A stretch of 64,000 bases of DNA. It comes from JACCTH01 sp050741915. Its GTDB lineage: Bacteria; Actinomycetota; Acidimicrobiia; Spongiisociales; ZC4RG35. Below are positions 26,790-35,231 of this stretch, piece after piece. The translations under genes and the position numbers were made by a program. Positions within the stretch are counted from its first letter, which is position 1. Each line of letters begins with the position of its first letter. The stretch is from assembly GCA_050741915.1 (NCBI GenBank), contig JBOGEX010000015.1:1-64000 (forward strand), written 5' to 3'. The notes beneath the pieces are model-generated. The model was given only the letters and a program-made list of their open reading frames with translations, made no database searches and was not told where the DNA came from.

Positions 26790-28082
26790 TCAGGAGGTGG
26801 CGGCCGCGGCCGTGTTGGCCGCTTGCGCCAGGAGCTCGTCGATGACCGAACTTGGTGCGTTCGCCGAATTCAGCACTTGGGCTAACGCCTGATAGATGTC
26901 GGTCGAGCCGAGGTTGCGCTCAACATCTCGGACCGCGGCGGCGGCGTTGGTGACCAACTGAAAGGTGGTTGGATGCACGTAAAGGACCGGGAGGGTCCAA
27001 GTGTCGTCGTCGCTGGGATCGCCATGGCGATCGCGCAACGCTCGCCGTGCTCCCACCAACAGGTCCCCCCACTCAAGGGCCGCTTCCCCCTGGGCGAGCC
27101 CGGCCATTGATCGTAAGAGAGAGAACAGCGAGGGATAGAAGGCAGCACTGAACGTGTTGGCGTCGATGGCGTCAATCGCACGGCGCATCCCAATTGCGGC
27201 CGGGAGCCCGGCCTTGACCAGCTCGTGGGCAAAGGAATAGGCCTCTTGGGATCCGCTGCCGCCTTCGCAGGCATTGAGGACAACCAGCCAGATCCCCTTG
27301 GTCGCCTCGGCCAACTCACTTATCGCCAACCGTAAGGAACTTTGCGCCTCCTGGCCGGGCGCCTGATCCCAGTCAACAACAGTGGCGAGCTCGAGGCGGC
27401 GGATTCCGTCCCGGTATGACCCATGACAAAAGAAGTGCAGGATCTGGGGAGCGAAGTCGTTGATCGATCTCGTCAGCTCGGTGCTCAGAGAAGGAACTGT
27501 CTCGATGACGTCATCAGGTTCAGCACTGATCTGATCCTTCAAGGCCTCCTCACTAACCATCACCTTGAGCTGAATCCGAAGCCCTTGCTGGCGCGCCGCG
27601 TCGACCGCAGCCTTAAGGCCGTGCCATTCTCGTTCCGCCGAACGGTGCAGGGCCGAAAGGACTGCCATCACTCGGAGCGGGGGGGCAAAGGCCTGTCGAA
27701 CGAGAGGAGAGATGGGCGTCACCACCCTCACGATCGGCCACCGAGCCTCGAGGGCCGGGAACGTGGCGTCGATGGCCAGACTTTCCCAGGGCAAAGCCGC
27801 GATCTCTTCGTCGGTGATCTGAAACCCGATCGGGTAACTCGGACCGTCGGCGATGGCGAGAGCCCGGCTGATGGCATCGGCCACAGCCTCGTGCTCTTTC
27901 AGCCTCGAGAAAAGCGCGGCCCCAAGCTGGCGGACGGGACCCTGCCCGGCGGGCTCGGCAAGCGCGCTCGAGTCGAAGAAGCGGTTGACCTCGGCGCCCG
28001 GGATCCTGAAGGGAGCGCCGGCGAGTTTAAAAATGACCTGATCGACCCCGAGCGGTTCGATGGAAACAATCGTTCTGCTCAT
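26790..28082 (-). CDS. CHAT-domain protease
   Basis: A 430-residue protein. The N-terminal 125 residues differ from the other CHAT proteins but keep the strand-turn ALPWESLAID. The CHAT domain has His220 (LHFFCHGSYRD) and Cys272 (VVLNACEGG), followed by LPAAIGMRRAI and the late PVLYVHPTTF strand. A helical tail of about 60 residues (DIYQALAQVLNSANAPS) ends the protein. No membrane segment is seen. Its start overlaps the stop of the upstream CHAT-like gene (ATGA), so the two are co-translated, presumably in one complex. Confidence 0.82.
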   Translation of the reverse strand: MSRTIVSIEPLGVDQVIFKLAGAPFRIPGAEVNRFFDSSALAEPAGQGPVRQLGAALFSRLKEHEAVADAISRALAIADGPSYPIGFQITDEEIAALPWESLAIDATFPALEARWPIVRVVTPISPLVRQAFAPPLRVMAVLSALHRSAEREWHGLKAAVDAARQQGLRIQLKVMVSEEALKDQISAEPDDVIETVPSLSTELTRSINDFAPQILHFFCHGSYRDGIRRLELATVVDWDQAPGQEAQSSLRLAISELAEATKGIWLVVLNACEGGSGSQEAYSFAHELVKAGLPAAIGMRRAIDAIDANTFSAAFYPSLFSLLRSMAGLAQGEAALEWGDLLVGARRALRDRHGDPSDDDTWTLPVLYVHPTTFQLVTNAAAAVRDVERNLGSTDIYQALAQVLNSANAPSSVIDELLAQAANTAAAATS

Positions 28083-29446
28083 CCGGAGGAGGTGGTGACG
28101 GCGGGCGGCGCCGGGACGTGTCTGTCAACGATGCCCCGAATCTCGCGAAGTGCGGCCTCCACCCCTTCCGAATAGGCATCGAGCGGCGTCTCCGTCCTGG
28201 GATCCTCGGAAGAAGTGCGTTGTCTCAGGAGGTTGGCCCGGTGCTGATCAAGGAAGCGCTCCGTCACGGCCACCCACTTCGGCTGCCCGGCCGCCTGACC
28301 CGCGAAGTAATCCCGCACAGAAGAAGTGGCCCCGAGGTCGTCGATGGGGGTTTCTTCCTTGATCGGCTCCAGTCCCCGCACGACCTTCCTCGGCAGTCGG
28401 TCGGGTTGGCAGAAGAAGAGGAGGGAGGGGTTGGGTGGTGGCCGGCGACCCCGCTCGCCAAACAAGAATCCGTAGGCGCCTTGGAGCTGAGCCCCCTCCG
28501 GGTCGCTCTCGGGGCTGTGCAGCAAAACCGGCCCGGCCCGACTGGCTCCCAACGCATCGACCAAGGCCCGGAGACCCGGCGGGGAGTAGTTGTCCGGTGT
28601 ATTGGAGAACCCCACCGCGGCTGCTCCCATCGATGTCAGAAAGCTGGCCAACTCGTTCGAGCCGATGTGGCTGGCCGACGAACGATCACCTCTGGGGGCA
28701 CCGGCCAGGGCCAGCCAGCCCTGCTCGTTGCCGTAATACCCGTGGCCGACGAAATGCACCACATCGGTGGCGTCGTCACGGGCGGCCAGCATCCAGCGCA
28801 GCCACGGATTGACGACTCCTGGCCACAGGTCGGCCGGTGCGGGTGCGTCCACCGGATTGTGGACTTCTACGGTTACGCCTTCCAGATCTGGCAGTCCGGC
28901 CATCGTCCCGGCGGCTTCGTCGGCGAAGATATGAAAGCGGACTTCTCTTCCGATGCTGGCAAAGGCGCGGGCGATCAAAGGCAATGCTTCCAGGGCGGGG
29001 GGCGGTCCTTTGACCGCGGGCCCACTGGCACAGACGGCGACTGTCACCACGGAGCGATGAATCTCGGGAATGGGGAAGACATCTGGCAAGCGCAGCAGCG
29101 GAACTCCTAGGGCAGGTTGGAGCTCGCCTTCCCAGTCGAGGGCTCCCAGATGTGCGTAGGGCTTGACGAGGTGCAGCCAAAGTTCTGCCCTGGGGCCCAA
29201 GCGGTTGTGGACCCATTCGGCTATCTGCTTGACGGCCCCTTGCGGGGGCTGAAGTTCAGGGCCCCGTCCTCGGTCAGACGACCAGGAACCGAACTCGGAC
29301 AACAGGTGGGTCCACTCCCCCTCCAGGCTCGGCTGGCCGTCGTGGTGGGTCAGCAATCGGATGCGCACCTGGGGATCGGCGCTCGAGGCGTCGAGGAAGA
29401 CCTTCAGAACGGGCAGCGACCATTCACGTTGCAGGGCCTCGGCCAC
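28079..29446 (-). CDS. CHAT-like protein lacking the catalytic cysteine
   Basis: A 455-residue protein whose residues about 130-350 follow the CHAT pattern, including the conserved His in VVHFVGHGYYG (His235). Where active members have NACEG, this protein reads AAAVGFSNTPDNYSPPG with no Cys. Further on, GPVLLHSP aligns with the usual PAVIAMQ strand. It is intact and uses the same codon style as its neighbours, so it looks like a retained pseudo-enzyme that may regulate or present substrate to the co-translated active CHAT protein. The C-terminal 80 residues are helical. That role is inference. Confidence 0.65.
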   Translation of the reverse strand: MAEALQREWSLPVLKVFLDASSADPQVRIRLLTHHDGQPSLEGEWTHLLSEFGSWSSDRGRGPELQPPQGAVKQIAEWVHNRLGPRAELWLHLVKPYAHLGALDWEGELQPALGVPLLRLPDVFPIPEIHRSVVTVAVCASGPAVKGPPPALEALPLIARAFASIGREVRFHIFADEAAGTMAGLPDLEGVTVEVHNPVDAPAPADLWPGVVNPWLRWMLAARDDATDVVHFVGHGYYGNEQGWLALAGAPRGDRSSASHIGSNELASFLTSMGAAAVGFSNTPDNYSPPGLRALVDALGASRAGPVLLHSPESDPEGAQLQGAYGFLFGERGRRPPPNPSLLFFCQPDRLPRKVVRGLEPIKEETPIDDLGATSSVRDYFAGQAAGQPKWVAVTERFLDQHRANLLRQRTSSEDPRTETPLDAYSEGVEAALREIRGIVDRHVPAPPAVTTSSG

Positions 29447-29447
29447 G

Positions 29448-30893
29448 TCAACCCTTAACGAGGCAATGCAGCGCCCACCAGGTGCTCTGGTTGCTCACGT
29501 CGCCATGACCGCCGACCGTGCTAGTGGCATCCACTCCATAAACCTCGGGCGCGGACTCCCCCAGGTCATACCCTTCGGGAGCCGTCTTCACCTTGATCTC
29601 CTGGGATCGATGGCCGAGCCCCCGGGGCCCAAATCCGCCCAGGGCGGCATAAACGTTGGGTGGCTCCCCTGCCGCGATCTCCGCTTCCCCGAGGTCGCGA
29701 GACCGTCGGAGGGTCAGATGGAAGATCTTGGTCAGGGGGAAATCGTGGGCGCTGAAGGTGGCGAGGATGGGCTTCTTCACCCGGATAAGTGTGTCGCGAT
29801 AACCGCCCGGGCGGTTGCTGCCCTGGACCAAGTCGGCAAAGCAGAGATGGGATACCGCCGGTTGGAGGAGAAGCAGCGAATCGACCTGGCGAGCTACCGG
29901 CCGATAGGCAAGAGCCGAGAGCAGCACCCGGGCACCGTAGGAATGGCCGATCAAATGGAAGCGGACTTCGGACGACGATTTGGCGAGCCCGTCCCTCAGC
30001 ACCCCGCCTACCCCCAAGGCCCCGACCTTGCCTGCACGGTCCTTCATCTTCCAGACCGTCAGCATGCGGAGGGCGTTGCGAGGATCGAACTTGCCGAGTT
30101 CTAGAGCCGCGTCGGGAGCTGAGTCCGTTGTACCCGCGGTTCCAAAGTCCCCAAAGTCTGCCGGCCCCGCCTCCGTCTCCGGGACGGGCTGAGGGATGGC
30201 GGCCCAGGAAGCGACAAACTCTCCCGGATCGGGACCTTGCTCGTCGCCGACGTCGCTGTCCCCATCGGCGAACACCGACTGCGCCAGTGTGGCCAGCTCG
30301 AGCGCCTCCGCCTCGGAAAGTCCTTGGTCGCTGTTCACCAACTCGTAGAACCGGTCCCGATCGGAAGGCGCAACGTCGGCCGCCAAGTCTTCGATCAGCA
30401 CTTGCTCCCCAGCCGAGAGCTCATCTCTCGCCTCGCCACCGGCAAAGGAGGGTCCTTCTTCCCACGGGAGAACGAGAGCTGTGCTTGGCCACACGATCCC
30501 GGCCAGCAGCGGCCGGTACGGGCGTCCGTAGTCGAGGTTGAGCCTTCGGCGAAGGTTTCCGTACCCAACGATGAAGTTGCGGTAATAGGAGAGGGCGGTC
30601 GAGAAGTCGTTGTTCCAGCCGTGCGAGAAGACATAGACATCGGTGAAGTCGCCTGACTCCAGGGCATCGATGAGATGTTCTTGGGTGCGGGGACCAGCTG
30701 CGCGACCGTCCTTGTCGTATCGCAAGAGATAGAACGGTGCTCTTGCACCCTCTGTGACAGATATCTGCTCGTACGGTCCGGCCGCCAATGTCATCTCGTC
30801 CCCCGTCGTTATGTCGAGCTTAAGACCCCTGATGTCCCTTGGCCGGGTGGACAACCACCACGGTATGACGAAGCCCGTCTGCTTGGCGGGCAC
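29448..30893 (-). CDS. Alpha/beta-hydrolase-fold protein heading the CHAT operon
   Basis: A 481-residue serine-hydrolase-like protein. The oxyanion-side motif VFSHGWNND lies near residue 88-96, the nucleophile elbow HLIGHSYGAR holds Ser318, FSAHDFPLTK may give the acid, and GGHGDVSN the His. An acidic insertion of about 110 residues (160-270) separates the first strand from the nucleophile, unlike ordinary lipases. It starts with GTG and is first in the leftward operon hydrolase, CHAT-like, CHAT, caspase-like. A peptidase or lipase effector is possible; substrate is unknown. Confidence 0.68.
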   Translation of the reverse strand: MPAKQTGFVIPWWLSTRPRDIRGLKLDITTGDEMTLAAGPYEQISVTEGARAPFYLLRYDKDGRAAGPRTQEHLIDALESGDFTDVYVFSHGWNNDFSTALSYYRNFIVGYGNLRRRLNLDYGRPYRPLLAGIVWPSTALVLPWEEGPSFAGGEARDELSAGEQVLIEDLAADVAPSDRDRFYELVNSDQGLSEAEALELATLAQSVFADGDSDVGDEQGPDPGEFVASWAAIPQPVPETEAGPADFGDFGTAGTTDSAPDAALELGKFDPRNALRMLTVWKMKDRAGKVGALGVGGVLRDGLAKSSSEVRFHLIGHSYGARVLLSALAYRPVARQVDSLLLLQPAVSHLCFADLVQGSNRPGGYRDTLIRVKKPILATFSAHDFPLTKIFHLTLRRSRDLGEAEIAAGEPPNVYAALGGFGPRGLGHRSQEIKVKTAPEGYDLGESAPEVYGVDATSTVGGHGDVSNQSTWWALHCLVKG

Positions 30894-30954
30894 GAGTTTG
30901 CGAAGACGTGAGAGGTCACAACCTCCGCCCGAGGTCGTAGGGGGGAATCAACAC

Positions 30955-31160
30955 CGCCTGAAAATTGGGCCCTGGGGGTTTGAAAATTGACACCTCTGGT
31001 CGGGGTTGTCGGTCACTCTGTGTCGTCGGCTAGCGCCCTCCCCAGGTCGCGGTCTTTGAGCCGGTAGGAATCTCCTTCGAGGGAGACGACTTCGGTACCC
31101 TTCTCAACCACCGCCCTCTTGCCGCCACCGGCTAGTCCGGCTCGGGTGACAGGCATGGAC
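30955..31160 (-). mobile_element. IS21-like element remnant (end and IstB tail)
   Basis: Two copies of TGAAAATTG (30959-30967 and 30981-30989), 22 bp apart, resemble the repeated TGT-AATTTT-type transposase sites at IS21-family ends. Immediately inside lies the C-terminus of an IstB-like helper ATPase. The rest of the element is missing, so this is a relic. It lies just upstream of the CHAT operon's first gene. Confidence 0.5.
31013..31156 (-). pseudogene. IstB-like helper ATPase, C-terminal fragment
   Basis: A leftward frame of 47 residues ends VVSLEGDSYRLKDRDLGRAL, close to the usual ending of IstB ATPases of IS21-family transposons, in which a GxSYR-type motif follows the last helix. The AAA+ core and Walker motifs are absent. 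It is therefore a truncated remnant with no expected activity. Confidence 0.5.
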
Positions 31161-31197
31161 CCGTCGCATTAGCCTCGGTTTAAAGGTGGAGGTATAG

Positions 31198-31545
31198 GTG
31201 GCAGAAGTTGAGGTGGGATCGGTCTCCGAGCTCACGCCGGGAATCGTCACGGGAGCAGGTCGCTACGCGGTTGGAAACTCTCAAGGCGAGTTGTTTGCGG
31301 TTACCCGGAGATGCCGCCACCTCTACGCCGACTTGGCCAATGGCAGCATCGACAGCGACGGCTGCCTCGTCTGCCCCTGGCACGCGTCGAAATACGACGT
31401 CACGACCGGTGTCATGGTCCGGGGACCGCAGGGCATCTTCGCCAAGATCCCTGGCCTCGAAGCCTTCTACAAGGTGCTGACGGCCGTGATACCTCTTGGC
31501 CGGGGAAAGCTCTCCAAACGCAAAGGAAAGCTGTACGTCGAATAA
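31198..31545 (+). CDS. Rieske [2Fe-2S] ferredoxin-like protein
   Basis: A 115-residue single-domain Rieske protein. Cluster ligands are visible as CRHLYADL (Cys-x-His) and CPWHASKYD (Cys-x-x-His), 17-18 residues apart as expected. The GTG start follows GGTGGAGG. It would act as a soluble electron carrier for an oxygenase or similar enzyme; no partner gene is adjacent. The C-terminal 30 residues are basic (GRGKLSKRKGK). Confidence 0.85.
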   Translation: MAEVEVGSVSELTPGIVTGAGRYAVGNSQGELFAVTRRCRHLYADLANGSIDSDGCLVCPWHASKYDVTTGVMVRGPQGIFAKIPGLEAFYKVLTAVIPLGRGKLSKRKGKLYVE

Positions 31546-31660
31546 GCCGGGTTCCAACTAGACCGCTCCGGGCTGTGGTTGACGCGAGCGCAGACGATTC
31601 GCCCGCTGATCCTCCACCCTCCGTTGTCTCACTCGTCCGAGAGACGGTCATAATCGTCAT

Positions 31661-32944
31661 GTGAGTGGATGGCTAGCAATCCTCGCTCGAGCGGCTTCCA
31701 CCAGCCTGGGACTCGCGGCCGCGGTGTTGATTGCCGCCCCAGCCACCGATAGCGATCGAATCTTGTTGATCGATGTCGAGGGTGCCATCACCCCGGTGGT
31801 GGCCGACTTCGTGACAGACGCGGTCGAACAAGCCGACTCGGGCGGCTACCAGGCACTCGTGATAACCATCGACACTCCGGGTGGGCTGGACCTGTCGATG
31901 AGAGAGATCGTGCAAGCCTTACTCAACTCGACCACACCGACGGTCGTGTACGTGAGCCCGGAAGGAGCGCGTGCCGCCTCAGCGGGTACATTCATCACGA
32001 TGGCGGCGCACCTCGCGGCGATGTCCCCGGCGACCTCGATCGGGGCGGCTACTCCCGTCGACCTTCAAGGCGGAGAGATAACCGACAAGATCATCAACGA
32101 TGCCGTCGCCTTTGCCGTGTCTGTTGCCGAAAGACGTGATCGCGACGTGGGATTCGCCGAGGACTCGGTGCGAGACGGGCGCTCGGTGACCTCGCGGGAG
32201 GCCCTGGAACTGGGTGTTGTCGACCTGGTGGCCGACGATCTCGACGATCTCCTGGCCCAGCTCGACGGACGGGAGATCCCCTCCCTGGGAGTGCGCCTGG
32301 CCACGGACGACGCCACCGTCGAGCGCCTGGAGCCGGGCCCCTTGCGCCAAGTTCTGGGCTGGCTGGCCGATCCCAACATTGCCTTCCTACTGCTCTCCGT
32401 CGGGACCCTGGCGATCATCTACGAGGCGGCCAACCCCGGTCTTGGCTTCTCCGGCATCGCCGGGGTGATCATGCTGATCCTTGCGTTCTTCGCCTTGAGC
32501 ATCCTCCCGGTCAGAGCCGCCGGCATCGCATTGTTTGTGTTGGCAGTTGCGTTGCTCATCGCCGAGTTATTCGTCCCCGGCGTCGGGGTCTTGGCCGGAG
32601 GGGGGACGCTGGCTTTGCTTTTGAGCGGGCTTTTCCTCTTCGAAGGATCCGTCAGCGTGAGCCCGGCAGTGGTTTGGCCGAGCGCAGTTGTGATCGGAGT
32701 GGCCAGCATGATGGCAGGCCGGTCGGCCTTGCTGGCCCGACGCCAACCGGTCACCATGGGCCCCGAGACGCTGGTGGGGCGAACTGTGACAATCAAGTCG
32801 ACGGGCGACCGTCGGACCGCGTTCCTTGATGGAACGTGGTGGGATATCAAGTCGGAGGCAACGCTCGACGCCGGCTCCAAAGCGAGAGTTATAGGCACCG
32901 AAGGCGTGCGCCTGTTGGTGGAGGAGGTTCACAATGACGTTTGA
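31661..32944 (+). CDS. NfeD-like membrane serine protease
   Basis: A 427-residue NfeD family protein. After an N-terminal hydrophobic segment comes a ClpP-class domain (IDTPGGLDLSMREI near 68, catalytic Ser in ARAASAGTF near 103, Lys in EITDKIIND), then four or five membrane helices (about 235-355) and a C-terminal OB-fold domain (VGRTVTIKSTGDR). It starts at GTG 31661. The last codons overlap the slipin gene; NfeD-slipin pairs are a widespread membrane-microdomain operon in which the protease can cleave the slipin C-terminus. Confidence 0.9.
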   Translation: MSGWLAILARAASTSLGLAAAVLIAAPATDSDRILLIDVEGAITPVVADFVTDAVEQADSGGYQALVITIDTPGGLDLSMREIVQALLNSTTPTVVYVSPEGARAASAGTFITMAAHLAAMSPATSIGAATPVDLQGGEITDKIINDAVAFAVSVAERRDRDVGFAEDSVRDGRSVTSREALELGVVDLVADDLDDLLAQLDGREIPSLGVRLATDDATVERLEPGPLRQVLGWLADPNIAFLLLSVGTLAIIYEAANPGLGFSGIAGVIMLILAFFALSILPVRAAGIALFVLAVALLIAELFVPGVGVLAGGGTLALLLSGLFLFEGSVSVSPAVVWPSAVVIGVASMMAGRSALLARRQPVTMGPETLVGRTVTIKSTGDRRTAFLDGTWWDIKSEATLDAGSKARVIGTEGVRLLVEEVHNDV

Positions 32945-33695
32945 ATCTTTGGTAGGCATAGGTCTGGCAGCCTTCGTCGTGTTGACGATTCTGAGGGCGG
33001 CCATCCGGATCCTTCCCGAATACGAACGGGGCGTGGTCTTTCGACTCGGCCGGGTGAGCGGACCGCCACGGGGCCCGGGATTGATTCTGCTGATTCCAAT
33101 CGTCGACCGGCTGTTGCGGGTGAGCCTGCGCACAGTGACGATGGATATCCCCCCGCAGGACATCATCACCCGTGACAACGTGACCGTGCGGGTCAACGCC
33201 GTCACCTATTTCCGGGTGCTCGACCCCCACCGGGCGATCCTCGAGATCGAGGATTATCGGTTCGCCACCTCGCAGATCGCCCAGACCACCTTGCGGTCCA
33301 TCATCGGGCAAGCCAATCTCGATGAGCTTTTGACGAACCGCGATCAGATCAACCAGGAGCTTCAGCAGATCATCGACGGGCTTACCGACCCCTGGGGCGT
33401 CAAAGTGTCTCTGGTCGAGGTCAAGGATGTCGAACTGCCGGATTCGATGCGCCGGGCAATGGCCCGCCAGGCAGAGGCGGAGCGCGAACGTCGGGCGAAA
33501 GTCATTCACGCCTTGGGCGAGAAAGAGGCCGCCAAGACCCTGGCTGAGGCGGCTGGGCTACTTGAGGCTCACCCGGCGGGTATTCAACTGCGGATGCTGC
33601 AGACGATGACCGAGGTGGCGGCCGAGCAGAACTCGACGCTGATTTTTCCCCTTCCGATGGAGCTGCTCCGAGTGCTAGATCGCCTCGGCCGGTAG
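32934..33695 (+). CDS. Slipin / SPFH (band 7) membrane protein
   Basis: A 253-residue stomatin-like protein with an N-terminal membrane anchor and the SPFH domain (IRILPEYERGVVFRLGRV, DIPPQDIITRDNVTVRVNAVTYFRV). A coiled-coil rich in Ala and Glu (ARQAEAERERRAKVIHALGE) follows, then the usual hydrophobic tail region. It oligomerises on membranes. It is translationally coupled to the NfeD protease upstream. From 33696 to 33847 there is no gene. Confidence 0.9.
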   Translation: MTFESLVGIGLAAFVVLTILRAAIRILPEYERGVVFRLGRVSGPPRGPGLILLIPIVDRLLRVSLRTVTMDIPPQDIITRDNVTVRVNAVTYFRVLDPHRAILEIEDYRFATSQIAQTTLRSIIGQANLDELLTNRDQINQELQQIIDGLTDPWGVKVSLVEVKDVELPDSMRRAMARQAEAERERRAKVIHALGEKEAAKTLAEAAGLLEAHPAGIQLRMLQTMTEVAAEQNSTLIFPLPMELLRVLDRLGR

Positions 33696-33847
33696 CGAGA
33701 CCCTGCTTTTAAAGACGAACCCGGCCGAGTCTCATTCGGTGAGGCCGCAGCCAATGCTGGCCCTGTGATCCGAGACCCGAGGTTTGGCGCCGGCGTCACC
33801 GGCCGCCTCGCCAAGATGGCCGAGAAGTCACAGAGGCAACCCGCTTC

Positions 33848-34110
33848 TTAACCGGTGACGTCGAAAAGCCCGACATAGCCTTCCTTGTAGTGGGGCGTGC
33901 TATCGGGGCTCACGATCGGACAGAAGTATCCGTATTGGCCCGGGGCTTCGAAGAGCCTCTGGTGGTCCTGGCCCGGCTTGGAGAAGACGAACCCAGCCTG
34001 AAAGGAGCCCGCCAGCGGCGGCGCTCCGGCAGTCGCGGTCGATCAGCGCAATGAACCGATGGACGGTGATGTCGTCCGGAAGCCCACCGACCGCAATCAA
34101 GCTTCTGCAG
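33848..34110 (-). pseudogene. Cupredoxin-like protein remnant
   Basis: Leftward, one frame ends AGFVFSKPGQDHQRLFEA, then PGQYGYFCPIVSPDSTPHY and LFDVTG-stop. The GQYGYFCPIVS-type Cys and the following His suggest a plastocyanin-like copper site. The upstream part, TVHRFIALIDRDC, is in another frame and no start or signal peptide can be joined. It is a broken gene or one damaged by indels. Its resemblance to the remnant near position 300 is only at the family level. Confidence 0.5.
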
Positions 34111-34154
34111 GCGGGCCCCTGTCACAGCGTTGGAGCTGGCCGATCAGACATTAT

Positions 34155-34182
34155 GTTTGGGGGGCCGTACGACCCCCCAAAC
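34155..34182. terminator. Hairpin downstream of the GDSL hydrolase gene
   Basis: A perfect 10-bp inverted repeat GTTTGGGGGG / CCCCCCAAAC with an 8-base loop lies about 28 bp past the stop of the leftward GDSL gene. The stem is very stable, but neither side carries a good T-run. It probably acts as a terminator or mRNA end-protector. Confidence 0.55.
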
Positions 34183-34210
34183 CATTCGCATCCAGTCGGC
34201 AGGGCGGCAA

Positions 34211-35002
34211 TCAGTCGATGACGTCCAGGAAGATCTCCGCGATCTTGTGGTAGCCGCTGATGTCGGGATGAAGGCAGTCCTCGCCTCCTACGAAGTCAGC
34301 GTCTTCCAGTTGCCCGTAGGTGTCGGCAATGTCGACGTCAGTTGATGCTGCCACCAGACGAATGATGTCGTTGAAGCCGACCGGCACGCCTGGGCCTCCC
34401 TCCAGCAGCACATCCGCTAGCGGCGCCAAGGGAGCCCGGAAGCACGATCCGAGCGGGTTGTAGTAGGTCATCATCACTATCTGCGCATCGGGTGCCGCCG
34501 CTCGCAGCGATCCCAATATCAACGCCAGGTTCTGGCTGTAGCTAGCGAAGATCGCTTGCACCGTCGGTACGCAATTGGGGCCGGGGCAGTTTTGGAAGAC
34601 CGGGTTCACCAGATCGTTACCGCCGATCGTGAGCGTGATCAGGATTACGTCGTTGTCGGGGTCGTTGTCGCCGTTCCTATCGGCGATCAATGCCAGGGCC
34701 GGTTGAAGCTGCCCCGCGATGAGGCTGGCAGACGTGGCCCCCGGCACCGACAGGTTGACCAGCTCCAGACCCGGGCATGCCGCCTCCGGGCCCTCCCGAC
34801 AGTCGATGGCATGCGCCCATCGATTCAGCATCGCGTTGTACCCGAGCTTGGCTTCGTTCGGTGTCCCGACGCCAAAGGCGACAGAGTCGCCAAGCGCCAG
34901 ATGCACCGGACCCTCTGGTGGACCGGCGCTCGCCCATCCAGCCGAGGGGATGATCAGCATCACCACCGTCAACACAGCGATGAAAATGAAGTTGCGTCGC
35001 AC
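34211..35002 (-). CDS. Secreted SGNH/GDSL-family hydrolase
   Basis: A 263-residue GDSL lipase/esterase. GTG 35002 follows a near-perfect AAAGGAGG; in-frame codons upstream are ignored. The N-terminus is a signal peptide (RRNFIFIAVLTVVMLII, ending GWASA). Catalytic blocks are LALGDSVAFG (Ser), the Gly of VPGATSA, TIGGNDL (Asn) and DCLHPDISGYHKIA (Asp and His). The enzyme would act on esters outside the cell. Four or more Cys suggest disulfides. Confidence 0.85.
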   Translation of the reverse strand: MRRNFIFIAVLTVVMLIIPSAGWASAGPPEGPVHLALGDSVAFGVGTPNEAKLGYNAMLNRWAHAIDCREGPEAACPGLELVNLSVPGATSASLIAGQLQPALALIADRNGDNDPDNDVILITLTIGGNDLVNPVFQNCPGPNCVPTVQAIFASYSQNLALILGSLRAAAPDAQIVMMTYYNPLGSCFRAPLAPLADVLLEGGPGVPVGFNDIIRLVAASTDVDIADTYGQLEDADFVGGEDCLHPDISGYHKIAEIFLDVID

Positions 35003-35231
35003 GTTTCCTCCTTTGTTGCGACCTTCCGCATTGTGTAAGGCTGCCAGCTCCTCCGCCATCGGGGATGTCCCTTAGTAGGGATTTTGACGAGCCCGCACCA
35101 GGGGGGCATAGGTCCTAATCGGAAGGCGCCGGATGCGGCGACGCTATCAGGAGGATCCCTGATAGCCAGGTTGGCACGCGTCCGAGAGATTTGAAATGTG
35201 AGTGACGTCGTGTTTGGCAGAGGAGGGTGAA

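Noticed and set aside
18317..30893. Type III-E CRISPR (Craspase) association for the CHAT proteins
   Set aside because: No Cas7/Cas11-like protein or repeat array is present, and the TPR arrangement (after, not before, CHAT) differs.
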